A DNA stretch of 8,885 bases from an uncultured Lachnospiraceae bacterium (GTDB lineage: Bacteria; Bacillota; Clostridia; Lachnospirales; Lachnospiraceae). Below, one piece after another: positions 1 to 5,735 of the stretch. A model generated the notes under the pieces. That model saw nothing but the letters and a program-made list of their open reading frames with translations, had not been told where the DNA came from and did not search any database. The stretch lies in the NCBI GenBank assembly GCA_945836355.1, contig CAMALD010000037.1, forward strand, positions 1-8,885. The letters run 5' to 3'. Within the stretch, counting starts at the first letter, position 1, and each line of letters starts with the position of its first letter. The position numbers and the translations under genes are program-made.

Positions 1-293
1 TTCAGGGTAATACCCTCCACAAGCTCCATCACAATATAATATAAGCCGTCATCATCCCCGACATCATACACATTTACAATGTTCGGGTGCGAAAGACCGG
101 CTGCCGACTGAGCCTCTGCGCGAAACTTCGAAACAAAATTCTTATCGCTGGAATACTCCGGCTTTAAGATTTTGATTGCGACATTGCGGTTTAATCTGTG
201 ACACTTTGCCTTATATACATCTGCCATACCGCCGGATCCGACCTTGTCAATGATCTCATAGCGTTCACTGATGTACATTCCTGGTTTAATCAT
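1..293 (-). CDS. prkC: PrkC/PknB-type serine/threonine protein kinase, N-terminal part (cut by left window edge)
   Basis: This is the first 97 codons of a Hanks-type Ser/Thr kinase; the rest lies beyond base 1. The visible N-lobe has the glycine-rich loop [12 protein letters not shown] (residues 18-29), the ATP-anchoring lysine in VAIK (K41), the probable helix-C glutamate (E60), the [11 protein letters not shown] segment (69-79) and the hinge region [10 protein letters not shown] (85-94). The catalytic loop, activation loop, transmembrane segment and any extracellular PASTA repeats would lie outside the window, so PASTA domains are inferred from family and context only. The start is ATG at 291-293, with GAGG at 301-304 and a 7-nt spacer; this site sits in the last codons of the phosphatase gene, which ends only 4 nt upstream. 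Pairing with a PP2C phosphatase right after rlmN is the usual prpC-prkC arrangement in Firmicutes. Such kinases phosphorylate translation and cell-wall proteins and in relatives respond to muropeptides. Confidence 0.95.
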   Translation of the reverse strand, partial: MIKPGMYISERYEIIDKVGSGGMADVYKAKCHRLNRNVAIKILKPEYSSDKNFVSKFRAEAQSAAGLSHPNIVNVYDVGDDDGLYYIVMELVEGITL

Positions 294-297
294 AAAT

Positions 298-1068
298 CTA
301 CCTCATTTCTGCGCCATCCGGCGTTGTTAAAAGCGGCTCTGAGAAATCTGCAACAAGCAGTATGGAGATATTATCCCTGCCTCCGTACTCGTTTGCTTTC
401 ATCAAAAGCTGCTGTCCGGCTTTTTCGACATCCCCCCGGTATTCTCGGATGATTGACAGAATCTCCGCATCGTCCACCATGTTTGACACGCCGTCCGAGC
501 ACATCAGAATCACATCCTCCGGTAAAAGCTTAACCTCAAAAAAATCCGGTACTATATCCACATTAGCACCCAGTGCTCTTGTGATCACATTTTTGTTCGG
601 GTGAAATCTCGCTTCCTCGCGTCTGACTTCCCCTCTGCGAATCATTTCCTCAACCAGCGAATGATCCTGCGTTATCTGTCTGATTTTATCCTGACGAATC
701 AAATACAGTCTGCTATCGCCGATGTTGGCTACATACAGCGTATTCTTATCCACCGTCGATACGACGAATGTGGTACCCATCCCGGACAATTCCTCATTTT
801 CCTGTGCCTTTTTCAGCAGCTCATGATTCGTCTGGCATATTGCATCTTCGATGGTACTGATTACCGTTTTCTTCGCACTGTTTTGCACACAGTGTACAAA
901 CTCCTGCGCAGCAAATCTGGATGCGTAATCGCCGGCATTGTGTCCGCCCATACCATCCGCGACAATAAACAGATTCATTAGACGCCCTACCGGTTCTGCC
1001 GTACAATACACAAAATCCTGGTTGGACTCTCTCTTTCTGCCCACATCCGTCACCGAATAGGTCTTCAT
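298..1068 (-). CDS. prpC: PP2C-family Ser/Thr protein phosphatase (PrpC/Stp1 type)
   Basis: A complete 256-residue, soluble, Mn/Mg-dependent protein phosphatase, almost the size of B. subtilis PrpC. Motifs in order: [14 protein letters not shown] (5-18), [13 protein letters not shown] (34-46), GMGTTFVV (96-103), [11 protein letters not shown] (115-125), [15 protein letters not shown] (134-148), ITRALG (162-167), [13 protein letters not shown] (188-200) and [11 protein letters not shown] (229-239). The expected metal-binding acids D18, D38, D192 and D232 are all present, so it should be active. There is no signal peptide or membrane segment; it should act in the cytosol, reversing phosphorylation by the kinase encoded 4 nt downstream. 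The start ATG (1066-1068) overlaps the rlmN stop by 4 nt (ATGA), and a full AGGAGGTGA site precedes it. The likely regulation is translational coupling to rlmN, and possibly an internal promoter within rlmN. Confidence 0.97.
   Translation of the reverse strand: MKTYSVTDVGRKRESNQDFVYCTAEPVGRLMNLFIVADGMGGHNAGDYASRFAAQEFVHCVQNSAKKTVISTIEDAICQTNHELLKKAQENEELSGMGTTFVVSTVDKNTLYVANIGDSRLYLIRQDKIRQITQDHSLVEEMIRRGEVRREEARFHPNKNVITRALGANVDIVPDFFEVKLLPEDVILMCSDGVSNMVDDAEILSIIREYRGDVEKAGQQLLMKANEYGGRDNISILLVADFSEPLLTTPDGAEMR
301..304 (-). promoter_or_regulatory. Ribosome binding site of the PrkC-type kinase
   Basis: The minus strand reads GAGG, 7 nt before the kinase ATG at 291-293. It falls in the last sense codons (Met-Arg) of the phosphatase, directly before its TAG stop. 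It supports the first ATG over the in-frame Met at codon 6, and means that ribosomes finishing the phosphatase pass over the kinase start site. Confidence 0.75.
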
Positions 1069-2126
1069 GTACGGCTCACCTCCTGTTCCTTTTTTCTGTC
1101 TGTATAGCTTTTCCTTAGTTGTCCACAGGCCGCATTGATATCCGAGCCCATTTCTCTTCTTATAGTAACATTTATTCTGTTTTTTTCAAGTATATTTTTG
1201 AAATTTTGGATACTTTCCTGTGCTGAGCGCTTAAATTCTCTCTCTTTCACCTCGTTCACCGGAATCAGATTAATCAGGCAGTTTTTTCCCTTTACCAGCG
1301 CCGCCAGTTCCTTTGCCTGCGCGGGCGAATCATTGACACCGGCCACCAGACTGTACTCGAAGGTCAATCTTCTCCCTGTTACCCGATAATACTCGTCCAG
1401 TGCTTTCATTATTTCTCTAAGTGAGTATTTCACGGCAATCGGCATCAGCTTCTGCCGGTCGGCATCATTCGGAGCATGAAGTGACAGCGCCAGATTGATA
1501 GAAAATTTCTCTTGTGCCAGCTTTCTTATTCCCTCTACCAGCCCGCAGGTCGATACCGTAACGTTTCTCTGGCTGATATTAACGCCGTTCTCATCCGTGA
1601 GCATCCGGATAAACCGTGTCAGATTATCATAATTGTCCAGAGGCTCTCCCGTTCCCATCACAACAACATTCGAAACGCGCTCACCGGATAATCTCTCAAT
1701 CTGGTACACCTGCTCAAGCATTTCGGAGGCGGTCAGATTGCGCGCCAGACCTCCCAGCGTAGACGCACAGAATCGGCAGCCCATTCTGCAGCCTACCTGG
1801 GATGAAATACATACCGAGTTGCCATGATGATACCGCATCAGGACACTCTCGATTACATTCCCATCCTGCAGCTCAAACAGATATTTGACCGTGCCATCCA
1901 GAACAGACTCCAGCTTATCCACCGTCTCCAAATGGCAAAAATAAAATTCTTCCTTACATTTTTGCCGGAAACTACCAGAAATATTCGTCATGTCATCAAA
2001 TCCGTCACACAGCTTTTTATGCATCCATTCATACATCTGCGTGCCCCGGAACGGCTTCTCACCCATTCCGGCGACGACCTCTTTCAGCTCCGCCAGCTCC
2101 ATTGACTTGATATCTCTTTGCTCCAT
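1065..2126 (-). CDS. rlmN: 23S rRNA (adenine-2503-C2) methyltransferase RlmN, radical SAM
   Basis: A complete 353-residue radical SAM enzyme that methylates carbon 2 of A2503 in 23S rRNA; some homologues also modify tRNA A37. The 4Fe-4S cluster motif CxxxCxxC is CRMGCRFC (C113, C117, C120). The two mechanistic cysteines of the RlmN/Cfr family are both visible: C106 in CISSQVGC and C334 in GSDINAACGQLR, the latter being the one methylated during catalysis in E. coli. MGTGEPLDNYDN (147-158) matches the SAM-binding GEP motif, and the family-typical LALSLHAPND lies at about 202-211. RlmN rather than the resistance enzyme Cfr is favoured by the housekeeping operon; sequence inspection alone separates the two imperfectly. 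The start is ATG at 2124-2126 with GAGG at 2137-2140, 25 nt after the rsmB stop. The last residues (KKEQEVSRT) look unconstrained and also encode the ribosome binding site of the next gene. Confidence 0.96.
   Translation of the reverse strand: MEQRDIKSMELAELKEVVAGMGEKPFRGTQMYEWMHKKLCDGFDDMTNISGSFRQKCKEEFYFCHLETVDKLESVLDGTVKYLFELQDGNVIESVLMRYHHGNSVCISSQVGCRMGCRFCASTLGGLARNLTASEMLEQVYQIERLSGERVSNVVVMGTGEPLDNYDNLTRFIRMLTDENGVNISQRNVTVSTCGLVEGIRKLAQEKFSINLALSLHAPNDADRQKLMPIAVKYSLREIMKALDEYYRVTGRRLTFEYSLVAGVNDSPAQAKELAALVKGKNCLINLIPVNEVKEREFKRSAQESIQNFKNILEKNRINVTIRREMGSDINAACGQLRKSYTDRKKEQEVSRT
1076..1084 (-). promoter_or_regulatory. Strong ribosome binding site of the PP2C phosphatase, inside rlmN
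   Basis: On the minus strand these bases read AGGAGGTGA, a nine-base match to the anti-Shine-Dalgarno end of 16S rRNA. They lie inside the rlmN codons for Gln-Glu-Val near its C-terminus. From AGGAGG to the phosphatase ATG is 10 nt. The site fixes the start at 1066-1068 and, together with the ATGA overlap, suggests both independent initiation and coupling to rlmN translation. Confidence 0.85.
1162..1189 (-). promoter_or_regulatory. Candidate internal sigma-A promoter within rlmN, ahead of the phosphatase/kinase genes
   Basis: On the minus strand TTGAAA (1184-1189; five of six bases match TTGACA) is followed after 16 nt by TACTAT (1162-1167; four of six match TATAAT). A TG dinucleotide one base upstream of the -10 makes an extended -10 element. 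The predicted transcript start is near 1155, leaving a leader of about 87 nt before the phosphatase ATG. The elements lie in an A/T-rich stretch of codons near the rlmN 3' end that also encodes a conserved part of the protein, so a chance match is quite possible. Confidence 0.35.
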
Positions 2127-2151
2127 TCCCCAATTACCTCATTCTGCTCCT

Positions 2152-3486
2152 TTACTGCTTTTGAAAACGGCTGACGAAAAAACCGTCCGACGCATTCGCC
2201 AAAGGCAGCAATTGTAAATACCCTTTTTTTGTGTCCACATTCTTTAATCTGTCCGGAAGGTACGGATCCAGGGAGCTTTCGCAAAGCCCAAGCTCCTCCC
2301 TGATCCACCTCACATTTTCTATGTTCTCACACGGATTGATTGTGCAGGTTGAAAAAATCAGCACGCCGCCCGGCTTCAGATACTTCACAACCGTCGCAAG
2401 TATCTTCCTTTGAAGCTCCTGAAGCGAGCGCATTCCATCTTCTGTCACATGATATTTGATATCCGGCTTTCTAGCAATAATTCCAAGGCCGGAGCACGGC
2501 AGATCCGCCAGCACCACATCGGCCTTTCCGATATCCTCTTCCCGTACCTGCGTGGCATCCTGCAAAAGCAGCTCCACGTTCTGAAAGCCCAGCCGTTCTA
2601 CGTTTTCCCTCAGCTTATTCAGCTTATATTCCGATACATCCCTGGCACTCACACGCCCCTGCTGCAAAATATCCGCTGCCTGCAAGGCTTTCCCTCCGGG
2701 CGCCGCACAGCAATCTATCACATAATCCCCGTCCTTTAGACCGGCACATAAGACCGGCAGCATGGAGCTCTCATCCTGTACCTGTATATAGCCTTCGCGA
2801 AAAGCCGAAAGCTTTTCCAGAGTATCCACGCCGGATAATCTCAAGGCCTGCGTCAGCCATCTTCCGTCACTCACACAGACACCGTCCGATACCAGACTTT
2901 CTATACAAGCTTCCCTGCTTACTCTTGACCGGTTCACCCGGACCGTCAAATCACTGCGCTGCAAAAACACCTCGAACATTTCACGTGTCAGATCTATTCC
3001 GTACCATGCCACAAATTTTTCTGCCAGCCACTCCGGCACGGAATAACACAATGCCAGCTTCCGCATTTCGGAAGCCTGTCCAAGAAACGCTTCCGGTTTC
3101 TTCGGCTCCCTGGCATACGAGCGCAGTACACCGTTAACAAAACCCGACAGACCTCCTAAGCCTTTCTTTTTGACAAGCTTTACCGCCTCGTTGCAGACTG
3201 CGGAGGGCGGCACCGAGGTATAGGCAAGCTGATAGAAGCCCATCCGGATAATATTTCGGACAAGCGGCTTCATTTTTTGAGGCTTTACACTTGAATATTG
3301 TGCAATCAAAAAATCCAGCGTCTCCTTACGCTCCACAACGCCCTGACACAGCATGGTGGCGAAGCTGCGCTCCTTTTTATCCATCTCAGGCACAGCAGCA
3401 AGCTCACGCGCCATAACCGTATGACTCAGCTTTTGCTCTTCCGCAATCTGCATCAGCATCTTCAGAGCAAGCTCTCTGGCGTTCAT
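2152..3486 (-). CDS. rsmB: 16S rRNA (cytosine-967-C5) methyltransferase RsmB
   Basis: A complete 444-residue, two-domain enzyme. Residues 1 to about 130 form the NusB-like RNA-binding domain, with RNIIRMGFYQLAYTSVPPSAVCNEAVKLVKK (78-107) and FVNGVLRS (116-123) as typical pieces. The rest is a Rossmann-fold SAM-dependent m5C methyltransferase with VIDCCAAPGGK (256-266, SAM motif I), SARDVSEYKL (280-289), ADLPCSGLG (327-335) and IFSTCTINPCENIENV (377-392). By family mechanism, C381 in STCT is the nucleophile that attacks C6 of the target cytosine, and C331 in LPCSG helps release the product. Both are present, so it should be active. Its start codon shares one base with the metallopeptidase stop (TGATG). 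AAGGAG at 3496-3501 lies inside the upstream gene with a 9-nt spacer, which supports translational coupling. RsmB over other m5C methylases is supported by the NusB domain and by the fmt-rsmB-rlmN context. Confidence 0.96.
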   Translation of the reverse strand: MNARELALKMLMQIAEEQKLSHTVMARELAAVPEMDKKERSFATMLCQGVVERKETLDFLIAQYSSVKPQKMKPLVRNIIRMGFYQLAYTSVPPSAVCNEAVKLVKKKGLGGLSGFVNGVLRSYAREPKKPEAFLGQASEMRKLALCYSVPEWLAEKFVAWYGIDLTREMFEVFLQRSDLTVRVNRSRVSREACIESLVSDGVCVSDGRWLTQALRLSGVDTLEKLSAFREGYIQVQDESSMLPVLCAGLKDGDYVIDCCAAPGGKALQAADILQQGRVSARDVSEYKLNKLRENVERLGFQNVELLLQDATQVREEDIGKADVVLADLPCSGLGIIARKPDIKYHVTEDGMRSLQELQRKILATVVKYLKPGGVLIFSTCTINPCENIENVRWIREELGLCESSLDPYLPDRLKNVDTKKGYLQLLPLANASDGFFVSRFQKQ

Positions 3487-4175
3487 CAGTCTTTTCTCCT
3501 TCCAAACAGCAAAATCAGGCGCAGAAGCTGCAAAATCGAGGCAGCCGCAGCCGCCACATAGGTCAATGCCGCAGCAGAGAGCACCCTTCTGGTTCCTTTC
3601 ACTTCATCCCCGTATAGAATTCCCATCTCCGACACGGCCCGTATCGCACGTGACGATGCGTTAAACTCGACCGGCAGTGTCACAAACTGAAACAGCACTG
3701 CCAGCGAAAACATCACGATTCCGAGCGTAATCAGAAACCGGGCATTGCTGGTGCCTATCAACAGTCCGATGAGAATCAGCGGCCACGAAAGCTTTGCGCC
3801 GATATTTGCTACCGGTACAATCGCCGAACGCATTTTTAAAGGAACATAGGCATTCGCATGCTGAATGGCATGTCCGCACTCGTGGGCAGCCACTCCGATT
3901 GCTGCAACCGAGCTCCCCTCATACACATTCTCCGAGAGACGCAGTACCTTTTCTATCGGGTCGTAATGATCCGTGAGCTGTCCCTCCACGCGCGAAATCG
4001 TAACATCATAAATACCGTTTGCATATAAAATTTTCTCTGCAGCCTGTGCTCCGGTCAAGCCGGACATGCTGCGAACCTTTGAGTATTTAGCATATGTGCT
4101 CTTGACCTTTGCAGATGCCAGCAGACTGAGCAAAACACCAATCAATACCAACCCATATGTCCAATCGTAATACAT
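3486..4175 (-). CDS. Membrane-bound zinc metallopeptidase, YugP family
   Basis: A complete 229-residue integral membrane protein of the YugP / Zn_peptidase_2 family. The zinc-protease signature is HECGH (98-102) in AAHECGHAIQHA; the histidines should bind zinc and E99 activate water. E170 in LPVEFNAS is a plausible third zinc ligand, by analogy with gluzincins. Hydrophobic stretches at about 5-22, 118-142, 146-168 and 200-224 suggest an N-terminal anchor and three further transmembrane segments, with the HECGH domain between the first and second. The end, LLFGRRKD, is positively charged and therefore probably cytoplasmic. The start ATG (4173-4175) has AAGGAGG at 4182-4188 with a 6-nt spacer. 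It lies 16 nt after fmt and overlaps rsmB by 1 nt. Substrates are unknown; the position in a translation operon does not establish a translation role. In B. subtilis yugP sits elsewhere. Confidence 0.92.
   Translation of the reverse strand: MYYDWTYGLVLIGVLLSLLASAKVKSTYAKYSKVRSMSGLTGAQAAEKILYANGIYDVTISRVEGQLTDHYDPIEKVLRLSENVYEGSSVAAIGVAAHECGHAIQHANAYVPLKMRSAIVPVANIGAKLSWPLILIGLLIGTSNARFLITLGIVMFSLAVLFQFVTLPVEFNASSRAIRAVSEMGILYGDEVKGTRRVLSAAALTYVAAAAASILQLLRLILLFGRRKD
3496..3501 (-). promoter_or_regulatory. Ribosome binding site of rsmB, inside the metallopeptidase gene
   Basis: The minus strand reads AAGGAG, 9 nt before the rsmB ATG at 3484-3486, within the last codons (Gly-Arg-Arg-Lys) of the metallopeptidase. 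With the TGATG stop/start junction it supports this start and a stop-and-restart mode of translation. Confidence 0.8.
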
Positions 4176-4191
4176 GAAGTTCCTCCTTTTC

Positions 4192-5151
4192 TCAGCTTAA
4201 AACTTTACCAACCTCCAACGCACATCCGCGCAGAAATTCACCTGCACTCATACGTCTCTTTCCCTCTATCTGTACTTCCTTTGCAACCAGGATTCCCTCC
4301 CCGGTCAATACCGAAAAGGACTCCTTTAGCACTTCAACCACGGTACCCGGCTCAAACCTCTGTGCCCTCACAAGCTTTTCCAGCGCCTCGTCCGGCTCCT
4401 CGACAACTTTGCACTGCCAGAACTTAAGAATCTTACCGTCCAGCACGGTAAACGCGCTCGGCCACGGATTCAGCCCTCTCACCTGACGCTCCAGCACAGC
4501 GGCTGGACGTGTAAAATCAAGTCGCCCCATCTCCTTTTTGAGCATGCCGACATAGGTTGCCTGCTGCTCATCCTGCGGAGTGCGCTGTACACTGCCCTCC
4601 TTTATCTGCCGGATTGCCCGCCGCAGCGCCACGCCTCCCGCGACTGCCAGCTTATCATGCAGGCTTCCTCCGGTCTCCGCGTCCGAAATCTCCACCAGCT
4701 CCTTGGTAATCATGTCGCCGGTATCAATCCCCTCCGCCATATACATAATGGTAACTCCGGTAACCTTCTCTCCGTTCAGAATCGCCCACTGAATCGGAGA
4801 TGCACCGCGGTATTTCGGAAGCAGGGAAGCGTGAACATTAATGCAGCCGTATTTCGGTATATCCAGCAGCCGCTTCGGCAGAAGCTGTCCGAACGCCGCC
4901 ACCACAATCAAATCCGGTGCCATCTGCTCCATTTCCTGCAAGAATTCCTCCTCACGCACCTTCTGCGGCTGTAAGACCTCAAGCCCGTGTTCCAGCGCCG
5001 TTAGCTTTACCTGCGAGCATCCCATTTCCTTGCCCCTGCCCTTCGGCTTATCCGGCTGGGTCACTACAGCAATAATCTCATCCTCACCCTTAATCAAATC
5101 CTCCAGAATCACTGCTGCAATTTCCGGAGTACCCATATATACAATCTTCAT
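4192..5151 (-). CDS. fmt: Methionyl-tRNA formyltransferase
   Basis: A complete 319-residue cytosolic enzyme that transfers the formyl group from 10-formyl-tetrahydrofolate to Met-tRNA of the initiator type, giving the fMet-tRNA used to start translation. The N-terminal formyltransferase Rossmann domain begins MKIVYMGTPE and carries VVTQPDKPKGRG (29-40), a basic loop typical for tRNA contact. The active site is GCINVHASLLPKYRGASPIQ (102-121), with N105 and H107, and the conserved D143 in GIDTGDM (141-147); these match the catalytic Asn/His/Asp of the E. coli enzyme with an offset of one. GLNPWPSAF (227-235) opens the C-terminal OB-like tRNA-binding domain. The start ATG at 5149-5151 has an AGAGGA-type site at about 5155-5160, with a rather short spacer. 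The gene follows def by 57 nt, the standard def-fmt pairing that couples adding and removing the formyl group. Confidence 0.97.
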   Translation of the reverse strand: MKIVYMGTPEIAAVILEDLIKGEDEIIAVVTQPDKPKGRGKEMGCSQVKLTALEHGLEVLQPQKVREEEFLQEMEQMAPDLIVVAAFGQLLPKRLLDIPKYGCINVHASLLPKYRGASPIQWAILNGEKVTGVTIMYMAEGIDTGDMITKELVEISDAETGGSLHDKLAVAGGVALRRAIRQIKEGSVQRTPQDEQQATYVGMLKKEMGRLDFTRPAAVLERQVRGLNPWPSAFTVLDGKILKFWQCKVVEEPDEALEKLVRAQRFEPGTVVEVLKESFSVLTGEGILVAKEVQIEGKRRMSAGEFLRGCALEVGKVLS

Positions 5152-5208
5152 TTATCCTCTCATTCTGCCCAACAGCGGCTAAAAAATACCATAGGAACAA
5201 CTGCGTTT

Positions 5209-5685
5209 TTAGGCCTCGCTATCGCTGCTCTTTAATTCTCCCTCGACCTTTTCGACATACAGCACGCCATCCAGATGATCAATCTCATGGCAGAAGGCGC
5301 GTGCGAGAAGCTCACTACCCTCAAGCTCAATCGGCTGCATATTGCGGTCGAGCGCACGTACCTTAACATAATTCGGGCGTGTCACCGTTCCTGCCTTGCC
5401 CGGAACACTAAGGCAACCCTCATCCCCGGTCTGCTCTCCCTGTGCCTCTTCAATCACCGGATTAATCAGCACAATCGGCTGATCACCGTTCTCCGATACA
5501 TCAATCACCACAAGGCGCTTCAAAATCCCCACCTGCGGTGCCGCAAGTCCAACTCCGTTTGCGTTATACATGGTCTCCAGCATATCATCGATCAGGGTGG
5601 AAATTCTCGGAGTCATCTCCTTAATCTCCTTCGAGGTCTTTTTCAATATGCTGTCGCCGATTTTTCTGATTTGTCTGATTGCCAT
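5209..5685 (-). CDS. def: Peptide deformylase
   Basis: A complete 158-residue metallohydrolase that removes the N-formyl group from nascent proteins at the ribosome exit. All three deformylase motifs are intact: GVGLAAPQVG (44-53), EGCLSVPG (89-96) and HEIDHLDG (133-140). C91, H133 and H137 are the expected metal ligands (iron in most bacteria) and E134 the catalytic base. The short length and EGCLS motif resemble the bacterial type 1 form rather than the longer type 2 form of Bacilli and Staphylococcus; this is a judgement by eye. The start ATG at 5683-5685 has GGAGG at 5696-5700 with a 10-nt spacer. The tail ELKSSDSEA is acidic and probably disordered. It lies 50 nt after priA and 57 nt before fmt, the two widest gaps in the window. 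The product is the known target of actinonin. Confidence 0.97.
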   Translation of the reverse strand: MAIRQIRKIGDSILKKTSKEIKEMTPRISTLIDDMLETMYNANGVGLAAPQVGILKRLVVIDVSENGDQPIVLINPVIEEAQGEQTGDEGCLSVPGKAGTVTRPNYVKVRALDRNMQPIELEGSELLARAFCHEIDHLDGVLYVEKVEGELKSSDSEA

Positions 5686-5735
5686 ATCCTTTTATCCTCC
5701 ATTGATTTCATTCGTTTCCGTTCAGGCGGCAATGA

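Noticed and set aside
5152..5208. An intrinsic terminator between def and fmt, suggested by a T-run
   Set aside because: No G/C-rich inverted repeat precedes the T-run; only weak three-base-pair stems can be drawn.
5643..5711. A 22-codon minus-strand frame (MKSMEDKRIW...) that starts in the priA/def gap and overlaps the def start
   Set aside because: There is no ribosome binding site before its ATG, and the def GGAGG lies inside it. A small regulatory leader peptide cannot be excluded but has no positive support.
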